A stretch of DNA of 64,000 nt from Gluconobacter wancherniae NBRC 103581 (lineage in GTDB: Bacteria > Pseudomonadota > Alphaproteobacteria > Acetobacterales > Acetobacteraceae), in the NCBI RefSeq assembly GCF_007988885.1, contig NZ_BJUZ01000003.1:124001-188000 (forward strand), given 5' to 3'. Each line of letters opens with the position of its first letter. Positions within the stretch are counted from its first letter, which is position 1. Below, piece by piece: positions 52,035-60,808 of the stretch. The notes beneath the pieces are model-generated. The model saw only the letters and a list, made by a program, of their open reading frames with translations, did not search any database and was not told where the DNA came from. The position numbers were made by a program, and so were the translations under genes.

Positions 52035-53102
52035 TCAGAACCGACGATAGACCAGTTCGGGAGACTCTGCGCGTTCCACCGCTTCGGTTATCCGTTCGTG
52101 GAACGGAGACAGTGAGCAGACCGGATCGACATTGGCAGCATTGCCGGTGAGTGCCAGAGCCTGACAGCGGCAGCCGCCCCAGTCTATTTCCTTGCGGTCG
52201 CAGGAACGACAGGGTTCGGGCATCCAGTCCGTACCACGGAACATCGAGAACAGTTCAGAGTGGTTCCAGATGTCGGCCAGTGGCATGTCGCGCACGTTGG
52301 GGAATGTTACGTTCGGGATGATTTCGGCGGCATGGCAGGGCAGGATGCGGCCAGATGGCGTGACATTCATAAAGCGCTGCCCCCATCCTCCCATGCAGGG
52401 TTTGGGTTGATCTGCATGATAGTCCGGCGTGACGTAATCGATTGCGAGGCCACCTTTGGCGCGCTCGGCCTCTACTGCGCGCGTGCTTTCCTCAAGCTGC
52501 TCCCGGCTGGGCAGGAGGGCATCACGGTTTTTCAGGCCCCAGCCATAATATTGGGTGTGTGCAATTTCGACGCGTCCTGCGCCGAGTTCGCGGGCCAGGG
52601 CAAACATCTGCGGGATACGGGCGACGTTTTCGCGATGGACAACGAAATTCAGCGTCATCGGAATGCCGGACGCTTTGATGAGCTTTGCGGCTTCCAGCTT
52701 TTTGCCCTGAGCGCCCCGTAATCCTCCGATACGTTCAGCGCCCTCTTCCGTGACATCCTGAAAAGAGAGCTGGATATGGTCCAGCCCGGCCTTTTCGAGG
52801 GCATCAAGGTTGGCAGCGTTCATCAGGACGCCGGAAGTAATGAGGTTCGAGTAGAGGTTCAGGTCTCGGGCGAGAGCGACCAGTTCCACGAGATCGGGCC
52901 GCGCCATGGGCTCGCCGCCCGAGAAATGGACCTGCAGCACGCCCATTTCGGCGGCCTGTTCCAGCGTGCTGCGCCAGCCAGCGGTGTCCATTTCCAGCGC
53001 CTTGCGCTCCAGTTCCAGTGGATTGGAGCAATACGGGCATGAAAGCGGGCAGCGATGTGTGAGTTCTGCTAGCAGGCTCATGGGCGGGGCGGGAAGTGTC
53101 AT
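52035..53102 (-). CDS. pqqE: PQQ synthesis radical SAM enzyme
   Basis: 355 residues. The radical SAM motif is CPLSCPYC (C18, C22, C25), followed by [14 protein letters not shown]. The C-terminal SPASM part has [26 protein letters not shown] and a late DPVC, giving ligands for extra iron-sulfur clusters. It makes the carbon-carbon bond between the Glu and Tyr side chains of PqqA, with PqqD as chaperone. It overlaps pqqD by ATGA. Confidence 0.97.
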   Translation of the reverse strand: MTLPAPPMSLLAELTHRCPLSCPYCSNPLELERKALEMDTAGWRSTLEQAAEMGVLQVHFSGGEPMARPDLVELVALARDLNLYSNLITSGVLMNAANLDALEKAGLDHIQLSFQDVTEEGAERIGGLRGAQGKKLEAAKLIKASGIPMTLNFVVHRENVARIPQMFALARELGAGRVEIAHTQYYGWGLKNRDALLPSREQLEESTRAVEAERAKGGLAIDYVTPDYHADQPKPCMGGWGQRFMNVTPSGRILPCHAAEIIPNVTFPNVRDMPLADIWNHSELFSMFRGTDWMPEPCRSCDRKEIDWGGCRCQALALTGNAANVDPVCSLSPFHERITEAVERAESPELVYRRF

Positions 53103-53374
53103 GCGCGCAGAACGCCCTTTTCCGTCAGGTCAGAGAGAAGGGCGTGGACATCCGTGCCGATCACCTCTGGCGGTGCGGAAAACTGCTCCGCAAGCCGCTC
53201 GATGATGGTACCGACAGACGTTTTTCCGTCAATGAGGCGCAGGATGTGGGACGCTGTTTCCTCGGCGATGAACGCCTTTTCAGGCGCCTGGATCAGCCAG
53301 ATATCGCGCACGCGGTCATGCTGGAGGCGATGGCCACGTGTGAAGGAAAGAACGCTCTCATCCGTCACGCTCAT
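53099..53374 (-). CDS. pqqD: PQQ synthesis peptide chaperone PqqD
   Basis: 91 residues, the usual length. [25 protein letters not shown] and [22 protein letters not shown] match the winged-helix RiPP recognition fold. It binds PqqA and delivers it to PqqE. Start and stop both overlap neighbours by ATGA. Confidence 0.95.
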   Translation of the reverse strand: MSVTDESVLSFTRGHRLQHDRVRDIWLIQAPEKAFIAEETASHILRLIDGKTSVGTIIERLAEQFSAPPEVIGTDVHALLSDLTEKGVLRA

Positions 53375-54090
53375 GGGATGAAGGCACCGGGGGGGATGTG
53401 GCCTTCGACATAGGCATAATCAAGGGCGTCCAGCATGGACCACAGTACGGAGCATTTGAATTCCAGTGCGCCAAGCACTTCTTTCTGCTGCTCTGGCGTA
53501 CGGGCATGTTCGCGAACATAGGCCAGCGCAAAGTCTGAATCGCGGGGGGCCTGCGTGAGGCGTGGCGTGAAATAAGCCATCGTTTCCTCGGACACGAAAT
53601 CATAATGGCGAAGCATGCCGGAGACGCGTTCGCTGATGATCGTGGGGGAGAAAAGCTCCGTCAGGGAGGAGGCTATGGCCGCCAGAATTGAGCGATCCCG
53701 CACGAATTCGACATAAGCTTCCACGGCGAAGCGCGTGGTGGGTAGAAGACCGTCGGTGCTTTCGACGTATTCCCGATTCAGCCCTAGCCCGTCGGTCAGT
53801 TTTAGCCAGCGTGCGACGCCACCCGTGCCGGGTTCGGTACCGTCATGGTCTTCGATCCGGCGACGCCACTCGCGGCGTAGCTCTGCGGTAGGAAGGCGTG
53901 CGAGGAGGGTCGCATCCTTCGCCGGGATCTTTGCCTGATAATAATAGCGGTTGAGCGCCCATGCCTGAACCTGTGCCTTGTTTAGCTTGCCATCGTGAAG
54001 CTTGCGATGGAACGGGTGTCTGTTGTGGTAGCGTTCGGCGCCGATCTCGCGCAGGCGGGCTTCAAGTTGGTCCGGGGTCAGAAGCGTCAT
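53371..54090 (-). CDS. pqqC: Pyrroloquinoline-quinone synthase
   Basis: About 239 residues from the ATG at 54090 (overlapping pqqB by ATGA); the frame is open to 54135. YHNRHPFHRKLHDGKL, NRYYYQAKIP and HYDFVSEETMAYFTPRLTQAPRDS are near-consensus PqqC segments. It performs the last ring closure and eight-electron oxidation without metal. Confidence 0.97.
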   Translation of the reverse strand: MTLLTPDQLEARLREIGAERYHNRHPFHRKLHDGKLNKAQVQAWALNRYYYQAKIPAKDATLLARLPTAELRREWRRRIEDHDGTEPGTGGVARWLKLTDGLGLNREYVESTDGLLPTTRFAVEAYVEFVRDRSILAAIASSLTELFSPTIISERVSGMLRHYDFVSEETMAYFTPRLTQAPRDSDFALAYVREHARTPEQQKEVLGALEFKCSVLWSMLDALDYAYVEGHIPPGAFIP

Positions 54091-55001
54091 GGGGTCTCCA
54101 GTCTGAAATTCATGCCGTCTTCCGCAACGGTCCATCCCGCGCGTTCGACTGCACTGCGTTCTGGACTGTCCTCAAGCAGAATGGGGTTTGAGTTGTTGAT
54201 ATGAATCAACACTTTGCGTGGTTTTACGCAGGATGTGAATGCTTCAATCGGTCCGCCGGCGTCATTGACGGAAACATGCCCCATGCGCTGGCCCGTTTTC
54301 GGGCTGAGGCCGGCACGGATCATTTCGTCATCGCGCCAGAGTGTGCCATCGAAAAACAGGAGATCGGCGCGGGTTGCCCGCTCCACAAGTTCGGGGGTGA
54401 TGTGGGCGCAGCCGGGCACGAACATCATCACGCGTCTGCCGTCACTGATGGACAGGCCCAGCGTTTCGTCGGGGCGGGAGCCGGATGCTTCTGCGTACAG
54501 TGGCGCTTTACCGGGGACTGCGAATGCGGTGAGCGTCAGGCCGGATGGTGTTCCATCCTTGCAGACCAATGGCGTTGGTGTGTCGAGGATCAGGGGCACG
54601 CGCGGTACGATATTGCGGTCTAAGGCGTCGAATACCGGGTTTGCAGCGAGCTGATCGAGTGTTGAATCGCTTCCCATCAGGGTGAAGGGTTCGCGTTCCC
54701 TAAGCGTCAGGAGGCCTGTGATTGCGTCAATTTCGCCGCAGGTCAGGATCACGCCCTGAATGGGAGTTCCGCGCAGGCTTCCGCGATGCTGAAGGGCTGG
54801 AGTGGAGAGAATCTGCTGTCTGAGATCGGGGGCGGCATTGATGACGAACCAGCGTTCGCCGTCTCCGCTGACAGCGATGGAGGCCTGGGTGCGAGGCTTT
54901 GCACCCTGACCGGAGCGGGCCGTAAGGCAGCCCGGGGCTGCCGAGTTCCATTGGGGAAAACCCCCGCCGGCGGCTGCGCCGAGGACGATAACGTCGATCA
55001 T
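54087..55001 (-). CDS. pqqB: PQQ synthesis protein B (metallo-beta-lactamase fold)
   Basis: 304 residues. VIVLGAAAGGGFPQWNSAAPGC at the N-terminus, FFDGTLWRDDEM, GHVSVND and HINNSNPIL are characteristic. In this family it hydroxylates the tyrosine-derived part of the precursor. It starts 90 bases after pqqA, beyond the terminator-like hairpin. Confidence 0.97.
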   Translation of the reverse strand: MIDVIVLGAAAGGGFPQWNSAAPGCLTARSGQGAKPRTQASIAVSGDGERWFVINAAPDLRQQILSTPALQHRGSLRGTPIQGVILTCGEIDAITGLLTLREREPFTLMGSDSTLDQLAANPVFDALDRNIVPRVPLILDTPTPLVCKDGTPSGLTLTAFAVPGKAPLYAEASGSRPDETLGLSISDGRRVMMFVPGCAHITPELVERATRADLLFFDGTLWRDDEMIRAGLSPKTGQRMGHVSVNDAGGPIEAFTSCVKPRKVLIHINNSNPILLEDSPERSAVERAGWTVAEDGMNFRLETP

Positions 55002-55032
55002 GAGTTCAGGAAAACTGTCTTTTTCAGGGGTA

Positions 55033-55065
55033 CAAAAACAAAACGGCCGCCCCGGGAGGCGGCCG
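55033..55065 (-). terminator. Terminator-like hairpin between pqqA and pqqB
   Basis: On the minus strand CGGCCGCC (55065-55058) pairs with GGCGGCCG (55051-55044) around a six-base loop, followed by TTTTGTTTTTG. It is a strong intrinsic terminator inside the operon. It should let most transcripts end after pqqA and only some read on into pqqB-E, giving the peptide precursor in excess. Confidence 0.85.
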
Positions 55066-55091
55066 CTGCATTCCCGTTAGGGAAAAGCGAA

Positions 55092-55172
55092 TTACTTCTT
55101 TTCGCCGCAGACGTAGGAGTTGATTTCTGCGCCAAGCGGGATTTCGGTGATTTTTGGTGTGTTCCAGGCCAT
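55092..55172 (-). CDS. pqqA: PQQ precursor peptide PqqA
   Basis: 26 residues, too short for normal gene finders. The ATG at 55172 is preceded by GGGAGAAG. The sequence starts MAWNTPKITEIPLG and holds EINSY, the Glu-x3-Tyr pair that becomes PQQ, then VCGEKK. It is the substrate of PqqE/PqqD. Highly conserved length and motif make this secure. Confidence 0.96.
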   Translation of the reverse strand: MAWNTPKITEIPLGAEINSYVCGEKK

Positions 55173-55228
55173 GCTTCTTCTCCCTGATCGGAATCGATGC
55201 CGTGAGCAGTCAGGCCACGGCTTCGTGT

Positions 55229-55244
55229 TCAGTTAGCGAACTGA
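55229..55244. promoter_or_regulatory. Palindrome in the pqqA promoter region
   Basis: TCAGTT at 55229-55234 and AACTGA at 55239-55244 are exact inverted repeats around AGCG, 57-72 bases before pqqA. On the minus strand a weak -35 (TTGAAC) stands just upstream, so the palindrome overlaps the likely -10 zone. It may be an operator; the regulator is unknown. The gap also contains the promoter of the divergent permease gene. Confidence 0.45.
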
Positions 55245-55346
55245 TCGCTCTGGAGTTCAAGGGGTTTTTTGGGCAGAACACGAAACTGTGTCCTTGGCTG
55301 CACTTTTTTGTATGGCTAAACTTTTTCACCGTCGCAGGCAGATTCA

Positions 55347-56609
55347 ATGGCTGGCAGTGCGCCCGATGACCCGCGTGATTCCGCATATTCGGGCCGCTTC
55401 ATGCCGGATATGAACACAGCAAAGCGGGAAAGCGGCCTTGCGGACGATGAGCCGATTCCCGACCCGCGCCTGGATCGTGACATATTGCGTCAACATATGA
55501 ATGTTCGCGATATCTGCGTTTTGATCCTGACGGTTCTGGCTGTTTTCTACTCCCTCTACTTTACATCCGCGATCATCCTGCCGTTCGTATTTGCGCTGGT
55601 TCTGAATCTTTTGATGATCACGCCGATGCGTTTGCTTCATCACAAGCTGCGCCTGCCGCGCCATCTCGCTGCTTTTCTGTTGATCGTGGTGATGTTCGGA
55701 ATTGTTGGAGGCATTGCCACAACGATCTCTGTGCCTGCGGCAGCATGGCTTTCCAAGGCATCCCAGACTCTTCCCGCTCTTCAGAGCAAGCTCGCGGTCC
55801 TGCATGCGCCGATCGATGCAGTTCAGAACTCCTATGCGCGTCTTTCCGCGATGTTCAGCGGGCATCACGTGCATACTTCAACAGCATTGTCCGGGCAGAT
55901 CGGCAGTGATTCTGCCCTGAGCAAGCTTGGGTCCAGCGTTCTGGCCGGGACACGGGAAGTGGTCAGTGGCTTCTTTACGATGCTTCTGATGCTGTTTTTC
56001 CTCATGACGGATGGTGACACCCTTTTGCGGCGTCTGGTCGAGATCATGCCGACTTTTGCCGACAAGCGCCGCATCGTGGAAATGTCCAGCCAGATCGAGC
56101 AGAACGTTTCGCTGTATCTGGTCACGATAACGCTCATGAACCTTCTGGTGGGCCTTGCGAACATGGTTCAGTGCTGGGCGACTGGCATGCCCAATCCCCT
56201 GCTATGGGGCGTGCTGGCCTTTTTGCTGAACTACATTCCGATCATCGGGCCGCTGACGGGTGTGGTTGTGTATTTCATCGTTGGGCTCTTCAGTTTCCCT
56301 TCGCTACTTTATGCGCTTGTGCCGCCATCCATCTATCTGCTGATTCATTTTCTGGAAGGCGAGACCATTACGCCGATGCTGCTCGCCCGTCGGTTTACGC
56401 TCAACCCGGTATTCGTCATGGGGTCGCTGCTGTTTTGGGACTGGATGTGGGGAATTTCAGGGGCGTTCCTGTCTGTGCCGATGCTTGCGGTGTTCAAGAT
56501 CGTCTGTGATCACATCGAAACACTGGCGCCGCTGGGCCATGTGCTGGGTGGCCCACCCAGACGCAGGACGTTGAGCACGATTGCCGTCCAGTTCCAGACG
56601 GACCCGTAA
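55347..56609 (+). CDS. AI-2E family (PerM-type) membrane protein
   Basis: 420 residues with a polar start of about 60, then eight expected membrane helices. ILTVLAVFYSLYFTSAIILPFVFALVLNLL opens the membrane part; VSLYLVTITLMNLLVGLANM, LLNYIPIIGPLTGV and FLEGETITPMLLARRFTLNPV are the family blocks. Members are grouped with AI-2 exporters or Na+/H+ antiporters; the substrate here is unknown. It diverges from pqqA. Confidence 0.86.
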   Translation: MAGSAPDDPRDSAYSGRFMPDMNTAKRESGLADDEPIPDPRLDRDILRQHMNVRDICVLILTVLAVFYSLYFTSAIILPFVFALVLNLLMITPMRLLHHKLRLPRHLAAFLLIVVMFGIVGGIATTISVPAAAWLSKASQTLPALQSKLAVLHAPIDAVQNSYARLSAMFSGHHVHTSTALSGQIGSDSALSKLGSSVLAGTREVVSGFFTMLLMLFFLMTDGDTLLRRLVEIMPTFADKRRIVEMSSQIEQNVSLYLVTITLMNLLVGLANMVQCWATGMPNPLLWGVLAFLLNYIPIIGPLTGVVVYFIVGLFSFPSLLYALVPPSIYLLIHFLEGETITPMLLARRFTLNPVFVMGSLLFWDWMWGISGAFLSVPMLAVFKIVCDHIETLAPLGHVLGGPPRRRTLSTIAVQFQTDP

Positions 56610-56680
56610 GTTCTGGTCAAAACGAACATATCCGGGCTAGATGCGGCTATCAATCAACAGCAAAGCAGGAGCTGCCCACC

Positions 56681-57310
56681 ATGACCCAACAGACCCGACG
56701 TGGTGTTTGTCTGGTGATTTCGGCTCCATCGGGTGCGGGTAAATCGACCATTGCCAATGCGCTGCGTGCGTCTGAGCCCTCGCTGTCTCACTCCATTTCC
56801 GTGACGACGCGTTCCCCTCGGCCGGGGGAAGTGGAAGGGGTGCATTACCATTTCCGGGACATGGAAACATTCCGGGGTATGGCCCAGAATGGTGAGCTTC
56901 TGGAGTGGGCAGAGGTGTTTGGCAGAGGGTATGGAACACCACGGGCGCCCGTGGAAGCCGCGCTTGAAGCCGGGCAGGACATGGTGTTCGACATCGACTG
57001 GCAGGGGCACAGGCTCCTGCGTGAAGCCATGCCTGATGATGTGGTCAGCCTGTTTGTTTTGCCGCCCTCACTGGAGGAGTTGGAGCGCCGTCTTCACAAG
57101 CGGGCTTCTGATGATCCATCCGAAATTGCCAAGCGCATGAAAGCGGCTCTGGACGAGATTTCCCACTGGTCTGAATTTGATCACACGATCATCAACTCGG
57201 ATCTGGACAAGGCCATTTCCCAGGCACGTTCAGTGCTGACGGCGGCAAAGCTTTCTACCCGACGTCAGCGGAATCTTACCCAGATGGTCGCAAGCTTCTC
57301 CCGCGACTGA
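56681..57310 (+). CDS. gmk: Guanylate kinase
   Basis: 209 residues, standard length. The P-loop is APSGAGKST at 15-23, SVTTRSPRPGEVEGVHYHF binds GMP, and DIDWQGHRLL and FVLPPSLEELERRL follow. It phosphorylates GMP to GDP. It converges on the SPFH gene 15 bases away. Confidence 0.97.
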   Translation: MTQQTRRGVCLVISAPSGAGKSTIANALRASEPSLSHSISVTTRSPRPGEVEGVHYHFRDMETFRGMAQNGELLEWAEVFGRGYGTPRAPVEAALEAGQDMVFDIDWQGHRLLREAMPDDVVSLFVLPPSLEELERRLHKRASDDPSEIAKRMKAALDEISHWSEFDHTIINSDLDKAISQARSVLTAAKLSTRRQRNLTQMVASFSRD

Positions 57311-57325
57311 GGCGATCTGTCCCGC

Positions 57326-58249
57326 TTATGAAGCTGGCGGCTGCTCTTCCGCTGGAGGCGTGGTTCGCAGAGCTGCAGCAAAGGCAGTGGCCGTGGCCAT
57401 GCTGTCCGCCATGCTGGTGGGCATGAGGATGGTGGTGCCGCGGTTTTTGTTCATTTCAAAGACGCGGTTGATTTGCAGGATCTGTAGGGCGATTGGCGAA
57501 GCTTCATAGGTCTTGGCGGCCTCGGCCAGTTCGTGCGCGACTTCGCGCTCGGCGCTGGCGAGGGTAACGCGGGCTCCGCGCTCGCGTTCGGCCTGTGCCT
57601 GGCGGCTCATGGCATCCTGAAGACTGTCTGGAAGCTGGACGTCACGTATTTCCACGGATTGGACGGTTACACCCCATTCGCGGGTTTTTACTTCGATCAG
57701 TTCACGAAGCTGATCGTCAATCTTGCGCCGCTCTTCCAGAAGAACGCTCAGGTCTGAACTGCTGACCACTTCACGCAGGGTCGTGAGCGCAACGAGTGAG
57801 ACAGAGTCCTCGAAGTCGTCCAGTTCAGTGATGGCGCGCATGGGATCGTGCACCATCCAGAAAATGACGGCATCAACGTCCACGGGTGTGGTGTCGCGTG
57901 TGAGGGTCTGGCGGGTATGGACGGGCACGGTGCGGATGCGCTGATCCACGACGGCGAAGATCTGATCGAGAAACGGGACAATGAAGAACAGTCCGGGGCC
58001 ACGAATTCCTTGTATTTTGCCTGCCCGCAAAACCACGGCGCGCTGCCAGGAATTGCACATCTTGAGAGATAGAAGCACGCCCGCGGCGATGATCGCAGCA
58101 ATGATGGCGGCAAGCAGGTTCTGCGTCTGTGCCGACAGGGCCCCACCCGCCAAAAGGATGATAGCCGCGATCGACAGCGAGATCGTATTAGCTGGAAGAC
58201 TGGCATTGCGGCGCGCGCGAGGCGCCGGGAAAGTTGGGTATTGGGGCAT
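57326..58249 (-). CDS. SPFH/stomatin-like (slipin) membrane protein
   Basis: 307 residues. Two hydrophobic stretches at about residues 20-60 form a hairpin or two membrane passes. The SPFH domain follows: KIQGIRGPGLFFIVPFLDQI, VDQRIRTVPV, TRDTTPVDVDAVIFWMV, then a coiled coil rich in AQAERERGARVTLASAEREV. Slipins organise membrane microdomains or regulate proteases. It is preceded by a GntR/YtrA-type regulator, three bases away, which probably controls it. Confidence 0.86.
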   Translation of the reverse strand: MPQYPTFPAPRARRNASLPANTISLSIAAIILLAGGALSAQTQNLLAAIIAAIIAAGVLLSLKMCNSWQRAVVLRAGKIQGIRGPGLFFIVPFLDQIFAVVDQRIRTVPVHTRQTLTRDTTPVDVDAVIFWMVHDPMRAITELDDFEDSVSLVALTTLREVVSSSDLSVLLEERRKIDDQLRELIEVKTREWGVTVQSVEIRDVQLPDSLQDAMSRQAQAERERGARVTLASAEREVAHELAEAAKTYEASPIALQILQINRVFEMNKNRGTTILMPTSMADSMATATAFAAALRTTPPAEEQPPAS

Positions 58250-58252
58250 GCT

Positions 58253-58678
58253 TTATCCTTTCCCGGGCCGTATGGCCTCGGTTGCGTGAAGAATGGTCTG
58301 CATGGCGTTTATGATGTCTGCCGGGTCGAGGCCCCGCGCGTGGCTCTGTGCGATGGTGGCGGCTGCAAGATTTTCGGCCGCAGCCCTGCGTTCGGCAGGG
58401 TCAGGCGTGGGAGGGGCGTTACTGACGAAGCTACCGCGTGCTCTGTAGGTTTCGACTGTGCCCAGACGTTCAAGTTCGGCATATGCGCGCTGCACCGTAT
58501 TGAGATCGATGCGGAGGTGAACCGAGAGTGCGCGCATGGTTGGAAGCCGGTCGCCCGGTTTCAGAATTCCAGAGCCGATGGCTGAAAGTAGCCGTTCCCT
58601 GAGTTGAATACGTAAGGGGAGGCCAGCACTTTCGTCCAGCGGAGTCGGGAAAATTAATGTCTCAATGTTGGCAGACAT
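58253..58678 (-). CDS. GntR family regulator, YtrA type
   Basis: About 141 residues from ATG 58678; an upstream ATG at 58702 would add eight. The winged helix has PLRIQLRERLLSAIGSGILKPGDRLPTMRALSVHLRIDLNTVQRAYAEL, and the short C-terminal part of about 50 residues without a large ligand domain marks the YtrA group. These usually repress their own operon with membrane proteins. The next gene, an SPFH protein, is three bases on. Confidence 0.87.
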   Translation of the reverse strand: MSANIETLIFPTPLDESAGLPLRIQLRERLLSAIGSGILKPGDRLPTMRALSVHLRIDLNTVQRAYAELERLGTVETYRARGSFVSNAPPTPDPAERRAAAENLAAATIAQSHARGLDPADIINAMQTILHATEAIRPGKG

Positions 58679-58792
58679 ACATACAAGATGTTCATATTCC
58701 ATATCGGTGCGTCAAGGAATTTTGGCACCTTGGGCGCTTCGTGGTATTTGCTCGCCCTCCCAGTAGGCTGTGGACAGCAAGGATTTACCCCC

Positions 58793-59494
58793 ATGACAGC
58801 GCATCAGGACGGGACAGGCGCATCAGGACGCAGTGGTTCTCCGTTGATTCTCGCCCTGCCCAAAGGCCGCATTCTCAAGGCCCTGCGCCCTGTTTTGTCC
58901 CGGACAGGCATTGAACCTGCCCCGGATTGTCTGGATGAAAGCAGCCGCCGACTGCGCTTTCCGACGTCTGATCCGAATCTTGATGTGGTTCGGGTGCGCT
59001 CGTTCGATGTCGCGACATTTGTCGCTTATGGCGGTGCGCATGTGGGGGTCTGCGGAGCGGATGTGCTCATGGAGTTCGATTATCCGGACATCTATGCCCC
59101 GCTTGATCTCGGGCTGGGTGGCTGCCGGATCTCGGTTGCCCGTCTTGTCAGTGTTGTGGACGATCCTGCGGCTGGACAGTCTCGCCTGCGTGTTGCGACG
59201 AAATATCCGACGATTGCCCGGCGCCATTTTGCATCCCGCGCAATTAATGCCGAGATCGTACATCTGAACGGTGCGATGGAACTGGCACCTGCGCTGGATC
59301 TGGCAAGTGTGATCGTTGATCTTGTGGATACGGGTTCAACCCTGCGGGCGAATGGCCTGCATGAGACCGAGACCATTGCGCATGTCACCAGCCGCCTGAT
59401 TGTCAATCGTGTGGCGCTCAAGACGCGCCCTGAGGAAATCGGCGCCTTGATTGATCGCTTTCGTGCCGCTTTGACTGAAGAGACTCCCGCCTGA
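58793..59494 (+). CDS. hisG: ATP phosphoribosyltransferase, short form
   Basis: About 234 residues from the ATG at 58793; the frame is open upstream to 58688 without domain content. PLILALPKGRILKALRP, VRSFDVATFVAYGGAHVGVCGADVL, RVATKYP and VDLVDTGSTLRANGL are HisG motifs; the C-terminal regulatory domain of the long form is missing, so it is the HisG-S type that needs HisZ, not present in the window. First step of histidine synthesis, using PRPP. Touches hisD by one base. Confidence 0.93.
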   Translation: MTAHQDGTGASGRSGSPLILALPKGRILKALRPVLSRTGIEPAPDCLDESSRRLRFPTSDPNLDVVRVRSFDVATFVAYGGAHVGVCGADVLMEFDYPDIYAPLDLGLGGCRISVARLVSVVDDPAAGQSRLRVATKYPTIARRHFASRAINAEIVHLNGAMELAPALDLASVIVDLVDTGSTLRANGLHETETIAHVTSRLIVNRVALKTRPEEIGALIDRFRAALTEETPA

Positions 59495-60792
59495 TGAAAC
59501 GCCTCGATACGACGTCCGCTACGTTTTCGTCTGATCTGAAGGCGCTTCTGGGAGAGCGCGGGGGGCAGGCGAGTCCTGTGGCTGAGCCTGTACGGGCCAT
59601 TCTGGCAGATGTTCGAAGCCGGGGTGATGTGGCGCTTTGTGAATACACGGCGCGTTTTGACCGTCTGGATGTTCCTGCGGAACAACTGCGTATCAGTGCA
59701 GAGGAAATCGAGCGCGAAGCCGCGCTGGTGCCTGCCGAACTGATGGAGGCTCTCCATGTGGCTGCGCGCCGGATCGAGGCTTTTCATCGCGCGCAGATGC
59801 CAGATGATCTTGATTTCACGGATGCGGAAGGTGTGCGCCTTGGGATGCGTTGGACGGCTCTGGATGCTGTTGGGCTGTATGTTCCCGGCGGCAAGGCAGC
59901 GTATCCGTCTTCCGTGCTGATGAATGCCATTCCCGCGCGGGTCGCAGGCGTGAAGCGTGTGGCGATGTGTGTGCCGAGCCCTGATGGTGTTCTGAATCCG
60001 CTGGTACTGGCTGCAGCCCGCCTTTGTGGTGTGGATGAAGTGTATCGTATTGGTGGCGCGCAGGCCGTAGGGGCCATGGCGTTTGGGACAGATCTGGTTG
60101 CGCCTGTTGATCGGATTGTGGGGCCTGGCAATGCTTTCGTGGCAGAAGCGAAGCGTCAGGTATTCGGGCATGTTGGTATCGACAGCATTGCTGGACCGTC
60201 GGAGGTGGTTGTTGTTGCGGATAACAAGAATGACCCGCGACTGACAGCACTGGATTTGTTGGCTCAGGCCGAACACGACGAACTGGCACAATCCATCCTC
60301 ATCACGACAGACGTTGCATTCGGTGAAGAGGTGGCGAAGGCTGTTGAGGTTGAGTTGGAAACGCTACCTCGTGCGGCGATTGCAGCCAGAAGCTGGGCTG
60401 ATCATGGTGCGGTGATTATCGTGCGCGACTTCGATGAGGCTGCGGAGATCGTCAATGACCTGGCTCCCGAGCATCTCGAAGTCATGCTGGATGAGCCCCG
60501 TGCCTTTAGTGAGAAAATCCGTCATGCCGGCGCGATCTTCATGGGTCGTAACTGCCCGGAGGCAGTGGGGGACTACGTGGGTGGTCCAAACCATGTGCTG
60601 CCGACGAGCCGTACGGCGCGGTTTGCTTCGGGGCTTTCAGTGTTTGACTTCCTCAAGCGCACAACCACCATCGAAGCGGACCAAAGTGCGCTGAAGCTGA
60701 TCGGGCCTGCGGGTGTTGCGCTTGCGCGGGCCGAAGGGCTGGATGCTCATGCTTTGAGTCTCTCTGCCCGACTGGATAAATTCCGCGCTTGA
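59494..60792 (+). CDS. hisD: Histidinol dehydrogenase
   Basis: 432 residues, standard length. GLYVPGGKAAYPSSVLM, GGAQAVGAMAFGT, KIVGPGN-like DRIVGPGNAFVAEAKRQV, GPSEVVVVAD, AEHDE (zinc ligands) and NHVLPTS are all present. It makes histidine from histidinol with two NAD+. The ATG lies in the hisG stop as TGATG, so the pair is coupled. Confidence 0.97.
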   Translation: MKRLDTTSATFSSDLKALLGERGGQASPVAEPVRAILADVRSRGDVALCEYTARFDRLDVPAEQLRISAEEIEREAALVPAELMEALHVAARRIEAFHRAQMPDDLDFTDAEGVRLGMRWTALDAVGLYVPGGKAAYPSSVLMNAIPARVAGVKRVAMCVPSPDGVLNPLVLAAARLCGVDEVYRIGGAQAVGAMAFGTDLVAPVDRIVGPGNAFVAEAKRQVFGHVGIDSIAGPSEVVVVADNKNDPRLTALDLLAQAEHDELAQSILITTDVAFGEEVAKAVEVELETLPRAAIAARSWADHGAVIIVRDFDEAAEIVNDLAPEHLEVMLDEPRAFSEKIRHAGAIFMGRNCPEAVGDYVGGPNHVLPTSRTARFASGLSVFDFLKRTTTIEADQSALKLIGPAGVALARAEGLDAHALSLSARLDKFRA

Positions 60793-60808
60793 AAATCGGT
60801 TCCTGCGC

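Noticed and set aside
58676-58705. Possible YtrA operator near the GntR start
   Set aside because: Only ACAT/ATGT arms were visible; not distinguishable from chance.
59092-60291. 399-codon open frame on the minus strand
   Set aside because: It lies antisense to hisG and hisD, which have complete motifs; the frame is rich in Arg, His and Pro without domains and has no ribosome binding site.
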